Program-made: the position numbers and the translations under genes
Notes under the pieces: generated by a model
Seen by the model: the letters and a program-made list of their open reading frames with translations, nothing else
What the model was told of the DNA's origin: nothing
Databases searched by the model: none
Assembly (NCBI RefSeq): GCF_900143535.1
Contig: NZ_FRFA01000001.1
Location: 163,552 to 227,551, forward strand
Origin: Tateyamaria sp. Alg231-49
GTDB taxonomy: Bacteria > Pseudomonadota > Alphaproteobacteria > Rhodobacterales > Rhodobacteraceae
Direction: 5' to 3'
Length of the DNA: 64,000 nucleotides
In this document: in pieces, positions 9,316 through 18,819 of the stretch
Layout of the letters: each line of letters starts with the position of its first letter
How positions within the stretch are numbered: position 1 is the first letter of the stretch

Positions 9316-10353
9316 ATGCCAGACGAGGAGAGCGGATTGGCCATTGGTGCCCTGACCCCATCGCCATCGAAAATTGCACCTGCAGAGGTGCAGATCGAAT
9401 TTCCTGACAACCGACTGTTGATTGATCTGTGCGGTCCCTATGACGTACACCTCACGGCGATTGAGGCTGCGCTGGATGTCCAGATCATCCGACGCGGCAA
9501 TGTACTGGTTTTACTTGGTGAAGAGGCCGCACAGGCCCGCGCCAAAGAGGTCCTTCAGGCTCTGTATCTGCGTCTGGAGGGAGGCAAGGAAGTCGCCCCC
9601 GCGGATGTCGACCGCGAGTTGCGCATGGGCGGGTCCGAAGAAGACACCGGCACCCGCGATGGCGACCAACTGGAAATGCCCGTCGGCAACCGGATCGAGA
9701 TTAAGACTCGAAAGAAATTGGTTGAGCCGCGCACAGATGCGCAAAAGGCTTATGTCCAGTCGCTCTTTGACAATGAACTGGCCTTTGGCATCGGGCCTGC
9801 GGGAACGGGCAAGACGTACCTTGCCGTCGCCGTCGGGGTGTCGATGTTCATATCTGGCGAGGTCGACAAGATCATCCTTTGTCGTCCAGCGGTTGAGGCT
9901 GGCGAACGCCTTGGTTTCCTGCCCGGCACGCAAGAAGAAAAGGTCGACCCGTACATGCAGCCGCTCTATGACGCGCTGAATGACTTTCTGCCGGGCAAAC
10001 AACTTGCCAAGCTGAAAGAGGAAAAGACAATCGAGATTGCGCCGCTGGCCTTTATGCGCGGGCGCACATTGTCGAATGCCTATGTCGTGCTGGACGAGGC
10101 GCAGAACGCGACCACCATGCAAATGAAGATGTTCCTGACGCGCCTTGGCGAAGGGTCGCGCATGGTGATCACCGGCGACCGCACCCAGATCGACCTGCCT
10201 CGTGGTGTGCCGTCGGGATTGTGGGATGCAGAACGTTTGCTGAAATCGGTGCCAAAGATCAGCTTTAACTACTTCACGTCCAAGGATGTGGTGCGCCACC
10301 CGTTGGTAGCCGCAATCATCGAAGCTTATGAGGCGGATACCGAGGCGTCCTGA
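9316..10353 (+). CDS. phoH: PhoH-like ATPase
   Basis: PhoH-type P-loop ATPase linked to RNA metabolism. It has an N-terminal KH-like/R3H-type segment, then the ATPase domain with Walker A G-P-A-G-T-G-K-T near residue 162 and Walker B V-V-L-D-E-A-Q-N. It heads the phoH-ybeY-corC-lnt cluster, a common alphaproteobacterial order that links rRNA maturation with envelope functions. ATG 9316 gives 345 aa, the usual length. A TTG at 9244 in the same frame would add 24 residues that do not resemble the family. There is no strong ribosome site at either. Confidence 0.93.
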   Translation: MPDEESGLAIGALTPSPSKIAPAEVQIEFPDNRLLIDLCGPYDVHLTAIEAALDVQIIRRGNVLVLLGEEAAQARAKEVLQALYLRLEGGKEVAPADVDRELRMGGSEEDTGTRDGDQLEMPVGNRIEIKTRKKLVEPRTDAQKAYVQSLFDNELAFGIGPAGTGKTYLAVAVGVSMFISGEVDKIILCRPAVEAGERLGFLPGTQEEKVDPYMQPLYDALNDFLPGKQLAKLKEEKTIEIAPLAFMRGRTLSNAYVVLDEAQNATTMQMKMFLTRLGEGSRMVITGDRTQIDLPRGVPSGLWDAERLLKSVPKISFNYFTSKDVVRHPLVAAIIEAYEADTEAS

Positions 10354-10355
10354 CC

Positions 10356-10907
10356 TTGTCTGTTTTGGAAAATTTCCGGGAGTCCGGGGGCTGGCCTCCG
10401 GTGAGCAAACACCTGCAACATGACATCGATATCCTGATCGAAGATGACCGCTGGCAAGCGCTGGACTTTGATCAATTGGCTGCACGCACCATCATCTATG
10501 TTCTGGATGAGCTTGTTCGCCATCCGGCAGAGGTGTCTGTGTTGGCCTGCGACGATGCGCGTATCACAAAACTGAATACCGAGTTTCGCACTAAACCAAC
10601 CGCGACAAACGTGCTCAGTTGGCCCGAGACCGATCTCAACCCCGAGAAAGAAGGTGCTGAACCGGAGTCCCCGACACCCGATCCAGACGGCACAATCAGC
10701 CTTGGTGACATTGCCATCGCCTATGACACCTGTGCCCGCGAAGCGGTCGAACAGGGCAAGCCCATGGTGGACCATGTCACTCATTTGATCGTTCACGGAA
10801 CGCTACATTTGTTGGGCTATGACCACATCTGTGACCGCGACGCCACGCGTATGGAAGCACTTGAGGTCGAAATACTTGGCAATTTGGGGGTCCCTGACCC
10901 ATATTAG
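10356..10907 (+). CDS. ybeY: Endoribonuclease YbeY, 16S rRNA maturation
   Basis: Zinc-dependent single-strand endoribonuclease needed for 16S rRNA 3'-end maturation and 70S quality control. The H147-x3-H151-x5-H157 motif ([11 protein letters not shown]) is intact. The start is uncertain. TTG 10356, two bases after the phoH stop, gives 183 aa. GTG 10401 would give a protein starting nearer to the conserved [10 protein letters not shown] strand, where most YbeY proteins begin. Close packing with phoH suggests translational coupling. Confidence 0.92.
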   Translation: MSVLENFRESGGWPPVSKHLQHDIDILIEDDRWQALDFDQLAARTIIYVLDELVRHPAEVSVLACDDARITKLNTEFRTKPTATNVLSWPETDLNPEKEGAEPESPTPDPDGTISLGDIAIAYDTCAREAVEQGKPMVDHVTHLIVHGTLHLLGYDHICDRDATRMEALEVEILGNLGVPDPY

Positions 10908-10960
10908 AACGCACCGACGCCCCTCCGAACCCGGGGGGGATGTAAACTGGACAGGAGCCA

Positions 10961-11848
10961 ATGGGCGAAAACGACGGATCGTCTGGCGCAGCGCAACGCG
11001 CGCAGTCAGACAATGACACCAAAGAACCTTTACAGGCTGGTGGTTTTTTTGCGCGTGTGATTGGCGCACTCACCCCTTCAGAAACAAACGGTGTGGAAGA
11101 CGCAGTGGACGCGCCACGCCCTCAAGAGCATGGTATGATCAACTTGCGCCGGATGCGGGTTGAAGATGTGGCTGTTCCGATGGCTGATATCACTGCGGTA
11201 CCGGACACGACCGGGCTGGATGAACTGGTCAGTGTGTTCAAAGAAAGCGGACTGACCCGGTTGCCGGTGTTTGAGGGCACGATCGATACTCCCATCGGCT
11301 TTGCTCATCTCAAAGACATCGCTCTTAACTATGGGTTCAACGGCGGTGGCACCAAATTTGATCTGCGCGCAGGGCTGCGCCCGCTGCTTTTTGTGCCCCC
11401 GTCCATGAGTATTGGTGTGCTGCTCACCAAAATGCAGACCGAGCGTCGTCACATGGCGTTGGTGATCGATGAATATGGTGGTGTCGATGGTCTGGTCACC
11501 ATTGAGGACCTGATCGAACAGGTTATTGGCGAGATCGAGGATGAGCACGACATCGACGAAGACGTCATGTTCACCCGCGAAAAGACAGGGTGTTATTTGG
11601 CTTTGGCCAAGACGCCGGTGGATGAGTTTGAAGAAGAGGTTGGTATTTCACTTACCACCCACGATGACGTGGATGAGGAGGAAATCGACACACTCGGCGG
11701 GCTTGTCTTTATGCTTGCGGGGCGGGTTCCGGGCCGCGGCGAAGTGGTCCAGCATCCGGATGGACCGGAGTTCGAGGTGATCGATGCCGATCCGCGCCGG
11801 ATCAAGCGGCTGCGTGTGCGTTTGACCGGGCGGGACGCCGCCGAATGA
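10961..11848 (+). CDS. CorC/HlyC-type CBS-domain protein (YbeX-like)
   Basis: Soluble CBS-pair protein, 295 aa. After about 45 poorly conserved residues comes a CBS pair (residues about 60-190, including H-M-A-L-V-I-D-E-Y-G-G-V-D-G-L-V-T-I-E-D). A CorC_HlyC transporter-associated domain follows (about 205-290). It lacks the CNNM membrane domain. The YbeX/CorC homologue next to ybeY and lnt has been linked to ribosome function and Mg2+/Co2+ homeostasis. It overlaps lnt by 4 bp (ATGA), so the two are translated together. Confidence 0.9.
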   Translation: MGENDGSSGAAQRAQSDNDTKEPLQAGGFFARVIGALTPSETNGVEDAVDAPRPQEHGMINLRRMRVEDVAVPMADITAVPDTTGLDELVSVFKESGLTRLPVFEGTIDTPIGFAHLKDIALNYGFNGGGTKFDLRAGLRPLLFVPPSMSIGVLLTKMQTERRHMALVIDEYGGVDGLVTIEDLIEQVIGEIEDEHDIDEDVMFTREKTGCYLALAKTPVDEFEEEVGISLTTHDDVDEEEIDTLGGLVFMLAGRVPGRGEVVQHPDGPEFEVIDADPRRIKRLRVRLTGRDAAE

Positions 11849-13362
11849 TCCAAATAACGGCCCGCCTTGCGGCCCTTCCGCTTTGGGCGCTGGTGGTGTT
11901 GGCCGTTGCATCGGGCGGGATCGGGGCTTTGGCCCATGACCCGCACGCTTTTGCGCCAGCAATTTTTGTCCCCATCATAATGGGTTTTGTTCTGTTGCAC
12001 CGCTCTCCCAATTGGCGCACGGCGCTTTGGAACGGCTGGGCGCTGGGCACAGGCTACTTCGTGCTCACGCTCACTTGGATCACTGAACCTTTTCAGGTGG
12101 ATGCTGCCACAACCGGCTGGATGGCCCCGTTCGCACTCGTACTGCTTGCTCTGCTGCTGGGCAGTTTCTGGGCGCTTGCACTTGGAATCGCGCATTGGGC
12201 TGGCGGGCGGGCGTGGATGCTTGCTGTGACTTGGGCGGGGGCTGAGATGCTGCGCGCTTACGTCTTCACGGGTTTTCCTTGGGCGACGCCAGTTCAGGCG
12301 TTTGTGGATGTCTGGGCCGGGCAGGGGCTTGCGTGGCTTGGCCCACATGGTCTGACGTTGTTGGTGTGCGGTGGCGTCGCTGCGGCAAATTCGGTGCCAA
12401 AGAACTGGCTGCTGTGGGGTTTTCCATCTGTTTTGATCGCAGCCCTTGGCCTGGTCCCGATCTCTGCGCGCGATGTTCCAATGACCGATCACACCGTCCG
12501 TTTGGTCCAACCAAATGCCCCGCAGGACGAAAAGTGGGACCCTGAAAAAATCTCCGTTTTTGTGAACCGCCAGATCGACTACACGGCGAGCCCCGGTGCG
12601 CCAGACCTGATTGTTTGGCCTGAAACGGCGCTGCCCTATCTGGCCGAAAATGCGCAGGTTGTCTTTGACGTGATCGCCGATGCGGCCCGCGGCACGCCGG
12701 TCGTTCTGGGCATTCAGCGGCGTGAAAAGAGTGACTATTTCAACAGTCTTGTCGTGCTGAATGAGGGCGGGCAGGTCACGCAGACCTATGACAAACACCA
12801 TCTCGTTCCGTTTGGAGAATACATGCCGGCGGAATGGTTGTTTCGCCACATCAATGTCGGCGGTCTCGCCCAAAGGGCCGAGGGCGGGTATGCCGCCGGG
12901 CCGGGACCGCGTTTGCTGGATTTCGGAGATATCGGCACGGCTTTGCCCCTCATTTGCTACGAAGCCGTTTTTGCGCACGATGTCGGGCGCGCCCTGAATC
13001 GACCTGCCTTCTTGATGCAGCTGACCAATGATGCCTGGTTCGGGTCACGTTCAGGCCCGCAGCAGCATCTTGCCCAAGCCCGGATGCGCGCAATCGAACA
13101 AGGGTTACCGATGGTCCGTGCCGCCAACACAGGGATATCCGCGATGATCGATCCGCAGGGCCGGGTGATTTCGTCGATTGGTTTGAACCAAGCGGGCTTC
13201 ATTGATGCACCCTTGCCTGCGCCAGGCGCGCTGACTTTATATGCGCGCACTGGCGATCTTCCTTGGGCACTGGTCCTGTTGCTTGGCCTTTTTGCCATGG
13301 TGTTGCGGCGTTTGTTAACCGACCGTCCGATATCCATTGACGCAGACCAGAGTGGGGCGTAA
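11845..13362 (+). CDS. lnt: Apolipoprotein N-acyltransferase
   Basis: Inner-membrane enzyme that adds the third acyl chain to apolipoproteins, the last step of lipoprotein maturation. The 505-aa protein has about six hydrophobic segments before residue 205 and one more at about 470-490. Between them is a periplasmic nitrilase domain with the catalytic triad Glu260 (V-W-P-E-T), Lys317 (Y-D-K-H-H-L-V-P-F-G-E) and Cys371 (L-I-C-Y-E). It overlaps the corC-like gene by 4 bp and ends the cluster just before the metK riboswitch. Confidence 0.96.
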   Translation: MIQITARLAALPLWALVVLAVASGGIGALAHDPHAFAPAIFVPIIMGFVLLHRSPNWRTALWNGWALGTGYFVLTLTWITEPFQVDAATTGWMAPFALVLLALLLGSFWALALGIAHWAGGRAWMLAVTWAGAEMLRAYVFTGFPWATPVQAFVDVWAGQGLAWLGPHGLTLLVCGGVAAANSVPKNWLLWGFPSVLIAALGLVPISARDVPMTDHTVRLVQPNAPQDEKWDPEKISVFVNRQIDYTASPGAPDLIVWPETALPYLAENAQVVFDVIADAARGTPVVLGIQRREKSDYFNSLVVLNEGGQVTQTYDKHHLVPFGEYMPAEWLFRHINVGGLAQRAEGGYAAGPGPRLLDFGDIGTALPLICYEAVFAHDVGRALNRPAFLMQLTNDAWFGSRSGPQQHLAQARMRAIEQGLPMVRAANTGISAMIDPQGRVISSIGLNQAGFIDAPLPAPGALTLYARTGDLPWALVLLLGLFAMVLRRLLTDRPISIDADQSGA

Positions 13363-13371
13363 GCCGCCCGG

Positions 13372-13421
13372 TACGCACTACAACGGCTTCCTGACGTGGT
13401 GTATGGATTTTAAAATGGAGC
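13372..13421 (+). promoter_or_regulatory. SAM/SAH riboswitch in front of metK
   Basis: The short leader contains the conserved ACAACGGCTTCCTGACGTG block (13380-13398) and ends with TGGAGCA at 13416-13422, four bases before the metK ATG. A short P1-like helix can form between GCAC (13375-13378) and GTGT (13399-13402). The CTTCC segment (13388-13392) can pair with the GGAG ribosome site (13417-13420) as a pseudoknot. This layout matches the SAM/SAH riboswitch class described upstream of metK in Rhodobacterales, which represses translation by hiding the ribosome site when SAM is plentiful. Confidence 0.88.
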
Positions 13422-13425
13422 ACTT

Positions 13426-14607
13426 ATGTCCCGTCAAAACTATACCTTTACCTCGGAATCCGTGTCCGAGGGTCACCCTGATAAGGTCTGTGATCGTATT
13501 TCGGACGCCGTCCTCGACGCCTTTTTGTCCGAAGAGCCAGAGGCGCGTGTAGCCTGCGAAACCTTTGCGACGACAGATCGCGTTGTGATCGGGGGCGAAG
13601 TCGGCCTGAGCGATCAGGACAAACTGAAAGATTATATGGGCAAGATCGACGAGATTGCCCGGGCCTGCATCAAGGATATTGGATACGAGCAGGACAAATT
13701 CCACTGGAAAACCTGCGAGATCACCAACCTTTTGCATGAGCAATCTGCGCATATCGCTCAAGGTGTCGACGCGTCCGGCAACAAGGACGAGGGTGCCGGA
13801 GACCAGGGCATCATGTTCGGCTTTGCCACCAATGAAACGCCAGAGCTGATGCCGGCGCCAATCCACTACGCCCATGCGATCCTGCGCCGTTTGGCAGAAG
13901 TGCGCAAAGACGGGACCGAACCCGCCCTTGGCCCGGATGCCAAATCACAACTGTCTGTGATTTATCGTGACGGCAAACCGGTGGGCGTGTCCTCGCTTGT
14001 TCTGTCGACCCAGCACCTTGTAGAAGACCTGTCCAGCGAAGACATCCGCAATATCGTGGCACCCTATATTGCCGAAGTCCTCCCTGACGGATGGCTGACC
14101 GAAGAGACCGAATGGCACGTGAATCCTACGGGAAAATTTGTCATTGGCGGTCCTGATGGAGATGCCGGGCTGACTGGACGCAAGATCATCGTGGACACTT
14201 ACGGCGGCGCGGCCCCTCACGGTGGTGGTGCGTTTTCCGGAAAAGATCCGACCAAGGTTGACCGCTCGGCGGCCTATGCAGCGCGCTATCTGGCTAAGAA
14301 TGTGGTTGCGGCCGGGTTGGCTGACAAATGCACGATCCAGCTAAGCTATGCCATTGGAGTATCAAAACCGCTGTCGATCTATTGCGACACGGTTGGCGGG
14401 AACGGCGTGGACAATGCCGCGATTGAGGCGGCTGTGGCAAAGGTCATGGATCTTACGCCTCGCGGCATTCGTGAACATCTGTCACTGAACCGCCCTGTCT
14501 ATCAGCGCACTGCCGCTTATGGCCACTTCGGCCGTGCTCCGGATGCGGATGGTGGGTTCAGCTGGGAACGCACTGATCTTGTGGATGCGTTGAAATCAGC
14601 ACTCTGA
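13426..14607 (+). CDS. metK: S-adenosylmethionine synthetase
   Basis: Makes SAM from methionine and ATP. The 393-aa protein shows the N-terminal [14 protein letters not shown] signature with the ATP and Mg2+ residues. It also shows the [10 protein letters not shown] nonapeptide region and the C-terminal [16 protein letters not shown] loop. The ribosome site GGAG lies inside the upstream SAM/SAH riboswitch, so translation should fall as SAM rises. A hairpin terminator follows at 14618-14648, making this a single-gene unit after lnt. Confidence 0.98.
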   Translation: MSRQNYTFTSESVSEGHPDKVCDRISDAVLDAFLSEEPEARVACETFATTDRVVIGGEVGLSDQDKLKDYMGKIDEIARACIKDIGYEQDKFHWKTCEITNLLHEQSAHIAQGVDASGNKDEGAGDQGIMFGFATNETPELMPAPIHYAHAILRRLAEVRKDGTEPALGPDAKSQLSVIYRDGKPVGVSSLVLSTQHLVEDLSSEDIRNIVAPYIAEVLPDGWLTEETEWHVNPTGKFVIGGPDGDAGLTGRKIIVDTYGGAAPHGGGAFSGKDPTKVDRSAAYAARYLAKNVVAAGLADKCTIQLSYAIGVSKPLSIYCDTVGGNGVDNAAIEAAVAKVMDLTPRGIREHLSLNRPVYQRTAAYGHFGRAPDADGGFSWERTDLVDALKSAL

Positions 14608-14617
14608 CATCATGCGG

Positions 14618-14648
14618 GGCGCAGGATACCTGCGCCTTACCTCTTTTT
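14618..14648 (+). terminator. Rho-independent terminator after metK
   Basis: GGCGCAGG (14618-14625), an ATA loop and CCTGCGCC (14629-14636) form an 8-bp GC-rich stem. It is followed by a T-rich run with five consecutive T at 14643-14647. It begins 11 bp after the metK stop. Confidence 0.8.
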
Positions 14649-14722
14649 GATCACCAAACGGTGCGTGGCTTTTGATGCGCAGTCGGCCTAGCCTTTCGTC
14701 ATCATACGAAAGGTTTCGCCCT

Positions 14723-15286
14723 ATGCCACTGCGCTTGCTTCGCCCGATTATTTTGCTCTCTGCCCTTTTCGTCTTTGCATCCTTCGCGTTTGCGCAAGAC
14801 GGCGATGCCCCTCAGTCCCCACCGACGACCGAACCACCGATGACGATGGTAAGGATGGCTGAGATTATCCGTGCGATTGACCCTGATGCGCAGGCTGCAG
14901 GCAATGCCATCCAGTTTGTGATCGACGACATTCCATTATTTGTCGTTGCAGATCCTATCGCTGACCGCATGCGCGCCATGGTCCCGATCAGGTCTGCTGA
15001 GGGTTTGGCAACGGATGAACTGATGCGTCTGATGCAGGCAAATTTCGACACCGCGCTTGATGCTCGATATGCGGTGGCGCAGGGACGTTTGTGGGGTGTG
15101 TTTATCCACCCCCTTAGTCCACTTGAAAAGGACCAGCTGTTGTCGGCGTTTGTTCAGACTATCAACGTGGCGCGCACCTACGGGCAAACCTATTCCGGCG
15201 GGGCGCTCAGTTATGGGGGCGGAGACAGCAACGGGATCTATCAGGAACTTTTGAAAGAGTTGCAGGAACTGGGCGAGGAGATCTGA
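14723..15286 (+). CDS. Exported protein of unknown function, YbjN-like fold possible
   Basis: 187 aa from ATG 14723, chosen because the signal peptide (M-P-L-R-L-L-R-P then a hydrophobic core, likely cut after F-A-F-A near residue 23) starts there. An open frame continues 17 codons upstream but is less protein-like. The mature part has two alternating strand/helix blocks and ends in a helical acidic tail. Its size and pattern recall the YbjN / type-III-chaperone-like fold, but no diagnostic motif is visible. It lies between the metK terminator and another terminator, so it is probably transcribed alone. Confidence 0.6.
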   Translation: MPLRLLRPIILLSALFVFASFAFAQDGDAPQSPPTTEPPMTMVRMAEIIRAIDPDAQAAGNAIQFVIDDIPLFVVADPIADRMRAMVPIRSAEGLATDELMRLMQANFDTALDARYAVAQGRLWGVFIHPLSPLEKDQLLSAFVQTINVARTYGQTYSGGALSYGGGDSNGIYQELLKELQELGEEI

Positions 15287-15423
15287 TGCCCGCCAAGGTG
15301 AGCTCTCCGGAGTATTTGCGGTTCGCAGAGCATTGCATCACGCCTATTGCCCTGAGCCGCAACTGACGCTATACGCGCGCTCGTCGCCAAGGTGTAAACA
15401 CCACGCAAGACATCGAGAAGAGC

Positions 15424-15455
15424 AGGGTCGGACTATTCCGGCCCTCTTTGTTTTG
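15424..15455 (+). terminator. Rho-independent terminator upstream of rpsA
   Basis: AGGGTCGG (15424-15431), loop ACTATT and CCGGCCCT (15438-15445) form an 8-bp stem with one G-T pair, followed by CTTTGTTTTG. It lies 138 bp after the exported-protein gene and 92 bp before rpsA. It either ends the upstream transcript or an unannotated small RNA, or acts as an attenuator in a long rpsA leader. Confidence 0.7.
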
Positions 15456-15546
15456 CTGATGCACCTGACCAATGAACCCGATCAAGACCGGCGGAGACAA
15501 CCGCACGGCCCGTGAAAAACAGAAATAGTTAGGAAACCGACGCCAC

Positions 15547-17223
15547 ATGGCTGATAAAATGATGGAGGAATTCGAAGCCCTCCTTGAAGAAAGCTTCGAA
15601 ATGGACACACCCGAAGAAGGGTCTGTCGTCAAAGGCAAAGTACTCGCGATCGAAGCGGGTCAAGCCATCATCGACGTAGGCTACAAGATGGAAGGCCGCG
15701 TCGAACTCAAAGAATTCGCAAATCCCGGTGAAGCCCCTGAAATCGCAGTTGGCGATGAAGTGGAAGTCTTCCTGCGCTCGGCCGAAAACGCCAAGGGCGA
15801 AGCGGTTATCTCTCGCGAGATGGCACGCCGTGAAGAAGCTTGGGATCGTCTCGAAACCGCCTACGCTGGCGAAGCACGCGTCGAAGGCGCGATCTTTGGG
15901 CGTGTCAAAGGTGGCTTCACGGTCGACCTCGGCGGCGCCGTGGCCTTCTTGCCCGGCTCTCAGGTTGATGTGCGCCCCGTGCGCGATGCAGGCCCACTGA
16001 TGGGTCTCAAGCAGCCGTTCCAGATTCTGAAAATGGACCGTCGTCGTGGCAACATCGTTGTCTCACGTCGTGCCATCCTTGAAGAATCCCGCGCCGAACA
16101 GCGCGCCGAAGTCATCGGCAACCTGACCGAAGGTCAGACAGTCGACGGCGTGGTCAAGAACATCACCGAATACGGTGCGTTCGTGGACCTTGGCGGCGTA
16201 GACGGTCTGCTGCACGTGACCGACATGGCATGGCGTCGTGTAAACCACCCGTCGGAAATCCTGACGATTGGCGAAACGATCAAGGTGCAGGTCATCAAGA
16301 TCAACAAAGAGACGCACCGCATCTCGCTTGGTATGAAACAGCTGCAAGAAGATCCATGGGATCTGGTGGCCGCGAAATACCCGCTGGAATCCAACCACAC
16401 AGGCCGCGTGACCAACATCACGGATTACGGTGCTTTTGTTGAACTGGAGCCCGGTGTCGAAGGCCTCGTGCACGTTTCTGAAATGTCCTGGACCAAGAAG
16501 AACGTCCACCCGGGCAAAATCGTGTCGACCAGTCAAGAAGTCGAAGTCATGGTTCTGGAAATCGACGGTGCCAAGCGCCGCGTGTCTCTGGGCCTGAAAC
16601 AGACTCAGCGCAACCCATGGGAAGTGTTTGCAGAAACGCACCCCGAGGGCACGGAAGTCGAAGGCGAAGTCAAGAACATCACCGAATTCGGTCTGTTCGT
16701 TGGTCTGCCCGGCGACATCGACGGCATGGTGCACCTGTCCGACCTCTCTTGGGACCAGCGTGGCGAAGAAGCCATTCAGGACTACCGCAAGGGCGACATG
16801 GTCGGCGCGGTTGTGTCTGAAGTCGACGTTGAGAAAGAGCGTATCTCGCTCTCGATCAAAGGTGTCGGCGGTGACAAGTTTGCCGAAGCCGTTGGTGGCG
16901 TGAAGCGTGGTTCGATCGTGACTGTCGAAGTGACAGCGATCGAAGATGGCGGTGTCGAAGTGGAATATGAGGGCATGAAGTCCTTCATCCGCCGCTCTGA
17001 CCTCAGCCGTGATCGTGCCGAACAGCGCCCCGAGCGGTTCTCGGTCGGTGACAAGGTGGATGTGCGCATCACCAACATCGACAGCAAGACCCGTCGCCTG
17101 GGTGTGTCCATCAAGGCGCGCGAGATTGCAGAAGAGAAAGAGGCCGTCGAACAGTATGGCTCCTCTGACTCCGGTGCGAGCTTGGGCGATATCCTTGGCG
17201 CGGCATTGAAAACCGACGAGTAA
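15547..17223 (+). CDS. rpsA: 30S ribosomal protein S1
   Basis: 558 aa with six S1 (OB-fold) repeats starting near residues 20, 105, 190, 275, 360 and 450. The later repeats show the typical G-x-V-x-N-I-T-x-(Y/F)-G-x-F-V and L-x-H-(V/L)-S-(D/E)-(M/L)-S-W patterns. S1 binds mRNA on the 30S platform and helps load structured messages. Many proteobacteria have cmk directly upstream, but here cmk is 16 kb away behind aroA. A strong terminator follows at 17256, then ihfB. Confidence 0.98.
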   Translation: MADKMMEEFEALLEESFEMDTPEEGSVVKGKVLAIEAGQAIIDVGYKMEGRVELKEFANPGEAPEIAVGDEVEVFLRSAENAKGEAVISREMARREEAWDRLETAYAGEARVEGAIFGRVKGGFTVDLGGAVAFLPGSQVDVRPVRDAGPLMGLKQPFQILKMDRRRGNIVVSRRAILEESRAEQRAEVIGNLTEGQTVDGVVKNITEYGAFVDLGGVDGLLHVTDMAWRRVNHPSEILTIGETIKVQVIKINKETHRISLGMKQLQEDPWDLVAAKYPLESNHTGRVTNITDYGAFVELEPGVEGLVHVSEMSWTKKNVHPGKIVSTSQEVEVMVLEIDGAKRRVSLGLKQTQRNPWEVFAETHPEGTEVEGEVKNITEFGLFVGLPGDIDGMVHLSDLSWDQRGEEAIQDYRKGDMVGAVVSEVDVEKERISLSIKGVGGDKFAEAVGGVKRGSIVTVEVTAIEDGGVEVEYEGMKSFIRRSDLSRDRAEQRPERFSVGDKVDVRITNIDSKTRRLGVSIKAREIAEEKEAVEQYGSSDSGASLGDILGAALKTDE

Positions 17224-17255
17224 GGACGGGCCTGCGGGCCTTGCCAGAACATTCG

Positions 17256-17290
17256 AAAAAGGGGGGCTTCACGGCCCCCCTTTTGCGTTT
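17256..17290 (+). terminator. Rho-independent terminator of rpsA
   Basis: AAAAGGGGGG (17257-17266) pairs with CCCCCCTTTT (17275-17284) around an 8-nt loop. The T run continues with GCGTTT. It begins 33 bp after the rpsA stop. Confidence 0.9.
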
Positions 17291-17529
17291 CAAACAGGCC
17301 CGACATTCCTCCGAATCAATGCACGGCGCAGAAGAAGAAACAGACGAGGCTGGGGCAATCCGAACGCGACGGGCGGGTGATTTCATGGGCTGGGCAGCAA
17401 AATGACAGCATTTCACAGCCTAAAAATCCGCCTAAACCAAAGCCTTGCTATTCACGGGCCGCAAAATTGTTCCTATAGTCAGGCAGGAAATCTGTAATAA
17501 AACGTCGCATCGTTTTGAGGGGGAATGAC

Positions 17530-17814
17530 ATGATCCGGTCCGAGCTGATCCAAAAAATCGCCGACGAAAACCCACACCTCTATCAGCGCGATGTGGAACG
17601 CATTGTGAATACCATTTTTGACGAAGTCACTGACGCCATGGCGCGCGGCTACCGGGTGGAATTGCGCGGCTTTGGTGCGTTCTCTGTCAAAAAGCGCGAT
17701 GCGCGCGTGGGGCGCAACCCGCGCACCGGTGCGACCGTTGATGTCGAAGAAAAACATGTCCCGTTCTTTAAGACAGGCAAGCTGCTGCGAGATCGACTGA
17801 ACGGGAAGGCCTGA
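17530..17814 (+). CDS. ihfB: Integration host factor beta subunit
   Basis: 94-aa HU/IHF-fold DNA-bending protein that pairs with IhfA. It has the [11 protein letters not shown]-terminus, and the DNA-binding arm [12 protein letters not shown] with the intercalating Pro. The ending [11 protein letters not shown] is that of the beta chain. ATG 17530 is preceded by GAGGGGG at 17517-17523. The alternative TTG 17515 would put the ribosome site inside the gene. The stop overlaps the next start by one base. Confidence 0.96.
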   Translation: MIRSELIQKIADENPHLYQRDVERIVNTIFDEVTDAMARGYRVELRGFGAFSVKKRDARVGRNPRTGATVDVEEKHVPFFKTGKLLRDRLNGKA

Positions 17815-18164
17815 TGCACTACGTTAGGTATGCGTGCATCGCGGTGTTTGGCATTGCTCTGATTGCTGTGGCCTTGGCCAATCGCAACTTGGTCACGCTC
17901 CACATGTTGCCGGATGAGATTGCAGGCCTGTTTGCTGTTACGCCCACTGTCCAACTGCCCTTGTTCATCGTGATTTTCGGCGGTGTTCTGATTGGACTGT
18001 TGGTTGGATTTATCTGGGAATGGATGCGGGAATATGCGGTGCGTTCCGAAAACGCGCGCAATGCCCGTGAGGTGCGCCGGCTTGAGCGCGAAGTGAATCG
18101 CCTCAAGAACGAAAAGCACGAGGGCAAGGACGAAGTGCTGGCCCTGCTCGACGAGGCAAGCTAA
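17814..18164 (+). CDS. LapA-domain (DUF1049) inner-membrane protein
   Basis: 116 aa with two membrane segments, residues about 5-23 and 45-68, separated by a short periplasmic loop. A charged coiled-coil tail (residues 75-110, [14 protein letters not shown]) follows. This is the layout of LapA/YciS, which with LapB controls LPS synthesis in enterobacteria; its role in Rhodobacteraceae is not established. It is coupled to ihfB by a one-base stop/start overlap, and trpF follows after 10 bp. Confidence 0.85.
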   Translation: MHYVRYACIAVFGIALIAVALANRNLVTLHMLPDEIAGLFAVTPTVQLPLFIVIFGGVLIGLLVGFIWEWMREYAVRSENARNAREVRRLEREVNRLKNEKHEGKDEVLALLDEAS

Positions 18165-18174
18165 ACCGCGTCGT

Positions 18175-18819
18175 ATGTCCGACCTGTCTGTGAAAATTTG
18201 CGGCCTTAGCCAGGCCGAGCACGTGTCCGCTGCCGTTGAGGCGGGTGCGAAATACATAGGTTTCGTGTTCTTTCCCAAATCCCCCCGCAATGTGAGCCTT
18301 GAGCAGGCGCGCGCTCTTGCGCTTGAGGTGCCGCCGGGCGTGGCCAAGGTCGCGTTGGTCGTGAACGCCGATGACGCCTTTCTGGATGATCTGACGGCGA
18401 CTGTCCCACTGGACATGTTGCAATTGCACGGCTCTGAAAGCCCTGAGCGCGTGGCCGATATCAAGGTGCGTTACGGCCTGCCTGTTATGAAAGCCGTGGG
18501 CGTTGGTGACGCGAGTGATCTTGCCGCGCTCGATTCTTACGGTGCTGTTGCGGACCAACTGCTTGTCGACACCAAAGCACCGAAAGGTGCGGATTTGCCA
18601 GGTGGGAATGGTGCCACCTTTGATTGGACGCTTATTGCTGGGCGGCGTTGGCCTGTGCCTTGGATGCTGGCTGGCGGGTTGACGCAAGACAACGTGGCCG
18701 AAGCGGTGCGGGTGACAGGTGCACGGCAAGTCGACCTGAGCTCTGCAGTTGAAACAGCGCCGGGACACAAGGACAGCGGGTTAATCCAAAGTTTTCTGGC
18801 CGCCACTCGAGATATCTGA
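18175..18819 (+). CDS. trpF: Phosphoribosylanthranilate isomerase
   Basis: TIM-barrel enzyme of the third step of tryptophan synthesis. The 214-aa protein has the catalytic Cys in K-I-C-G-L near residue 9 and the catalytic Asp in L-L-V-D-T near residue 125. The phosphate-binding end is A-G-G-L-T and D-L-S-S-A-V-E. It lies between lapA and a GNAT gene whose start overlaps its stop by one base. trpB follows after that gene, and trpA lies 14 kb away on the other strand. Confidence 0.95.
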   Translation: MSDLSVKICGLSQAEHVSAAVEAGAKYIGFVFFPKSPRNVSLEQARALALEVPPGVAKVALVVNADDAFLDDLTATVPLDMLQLHGSESPERVADIKVRYGLPVMKAVGVGDASDLAALDSYGAVADQLLVDTKAPKGADLPGGNGATFDWTLIAGRRWPVPWMLAGGLTQDNVAEAVRVTGARQVDLSSAVETAPGHKDSGLIQSFLAATRDI

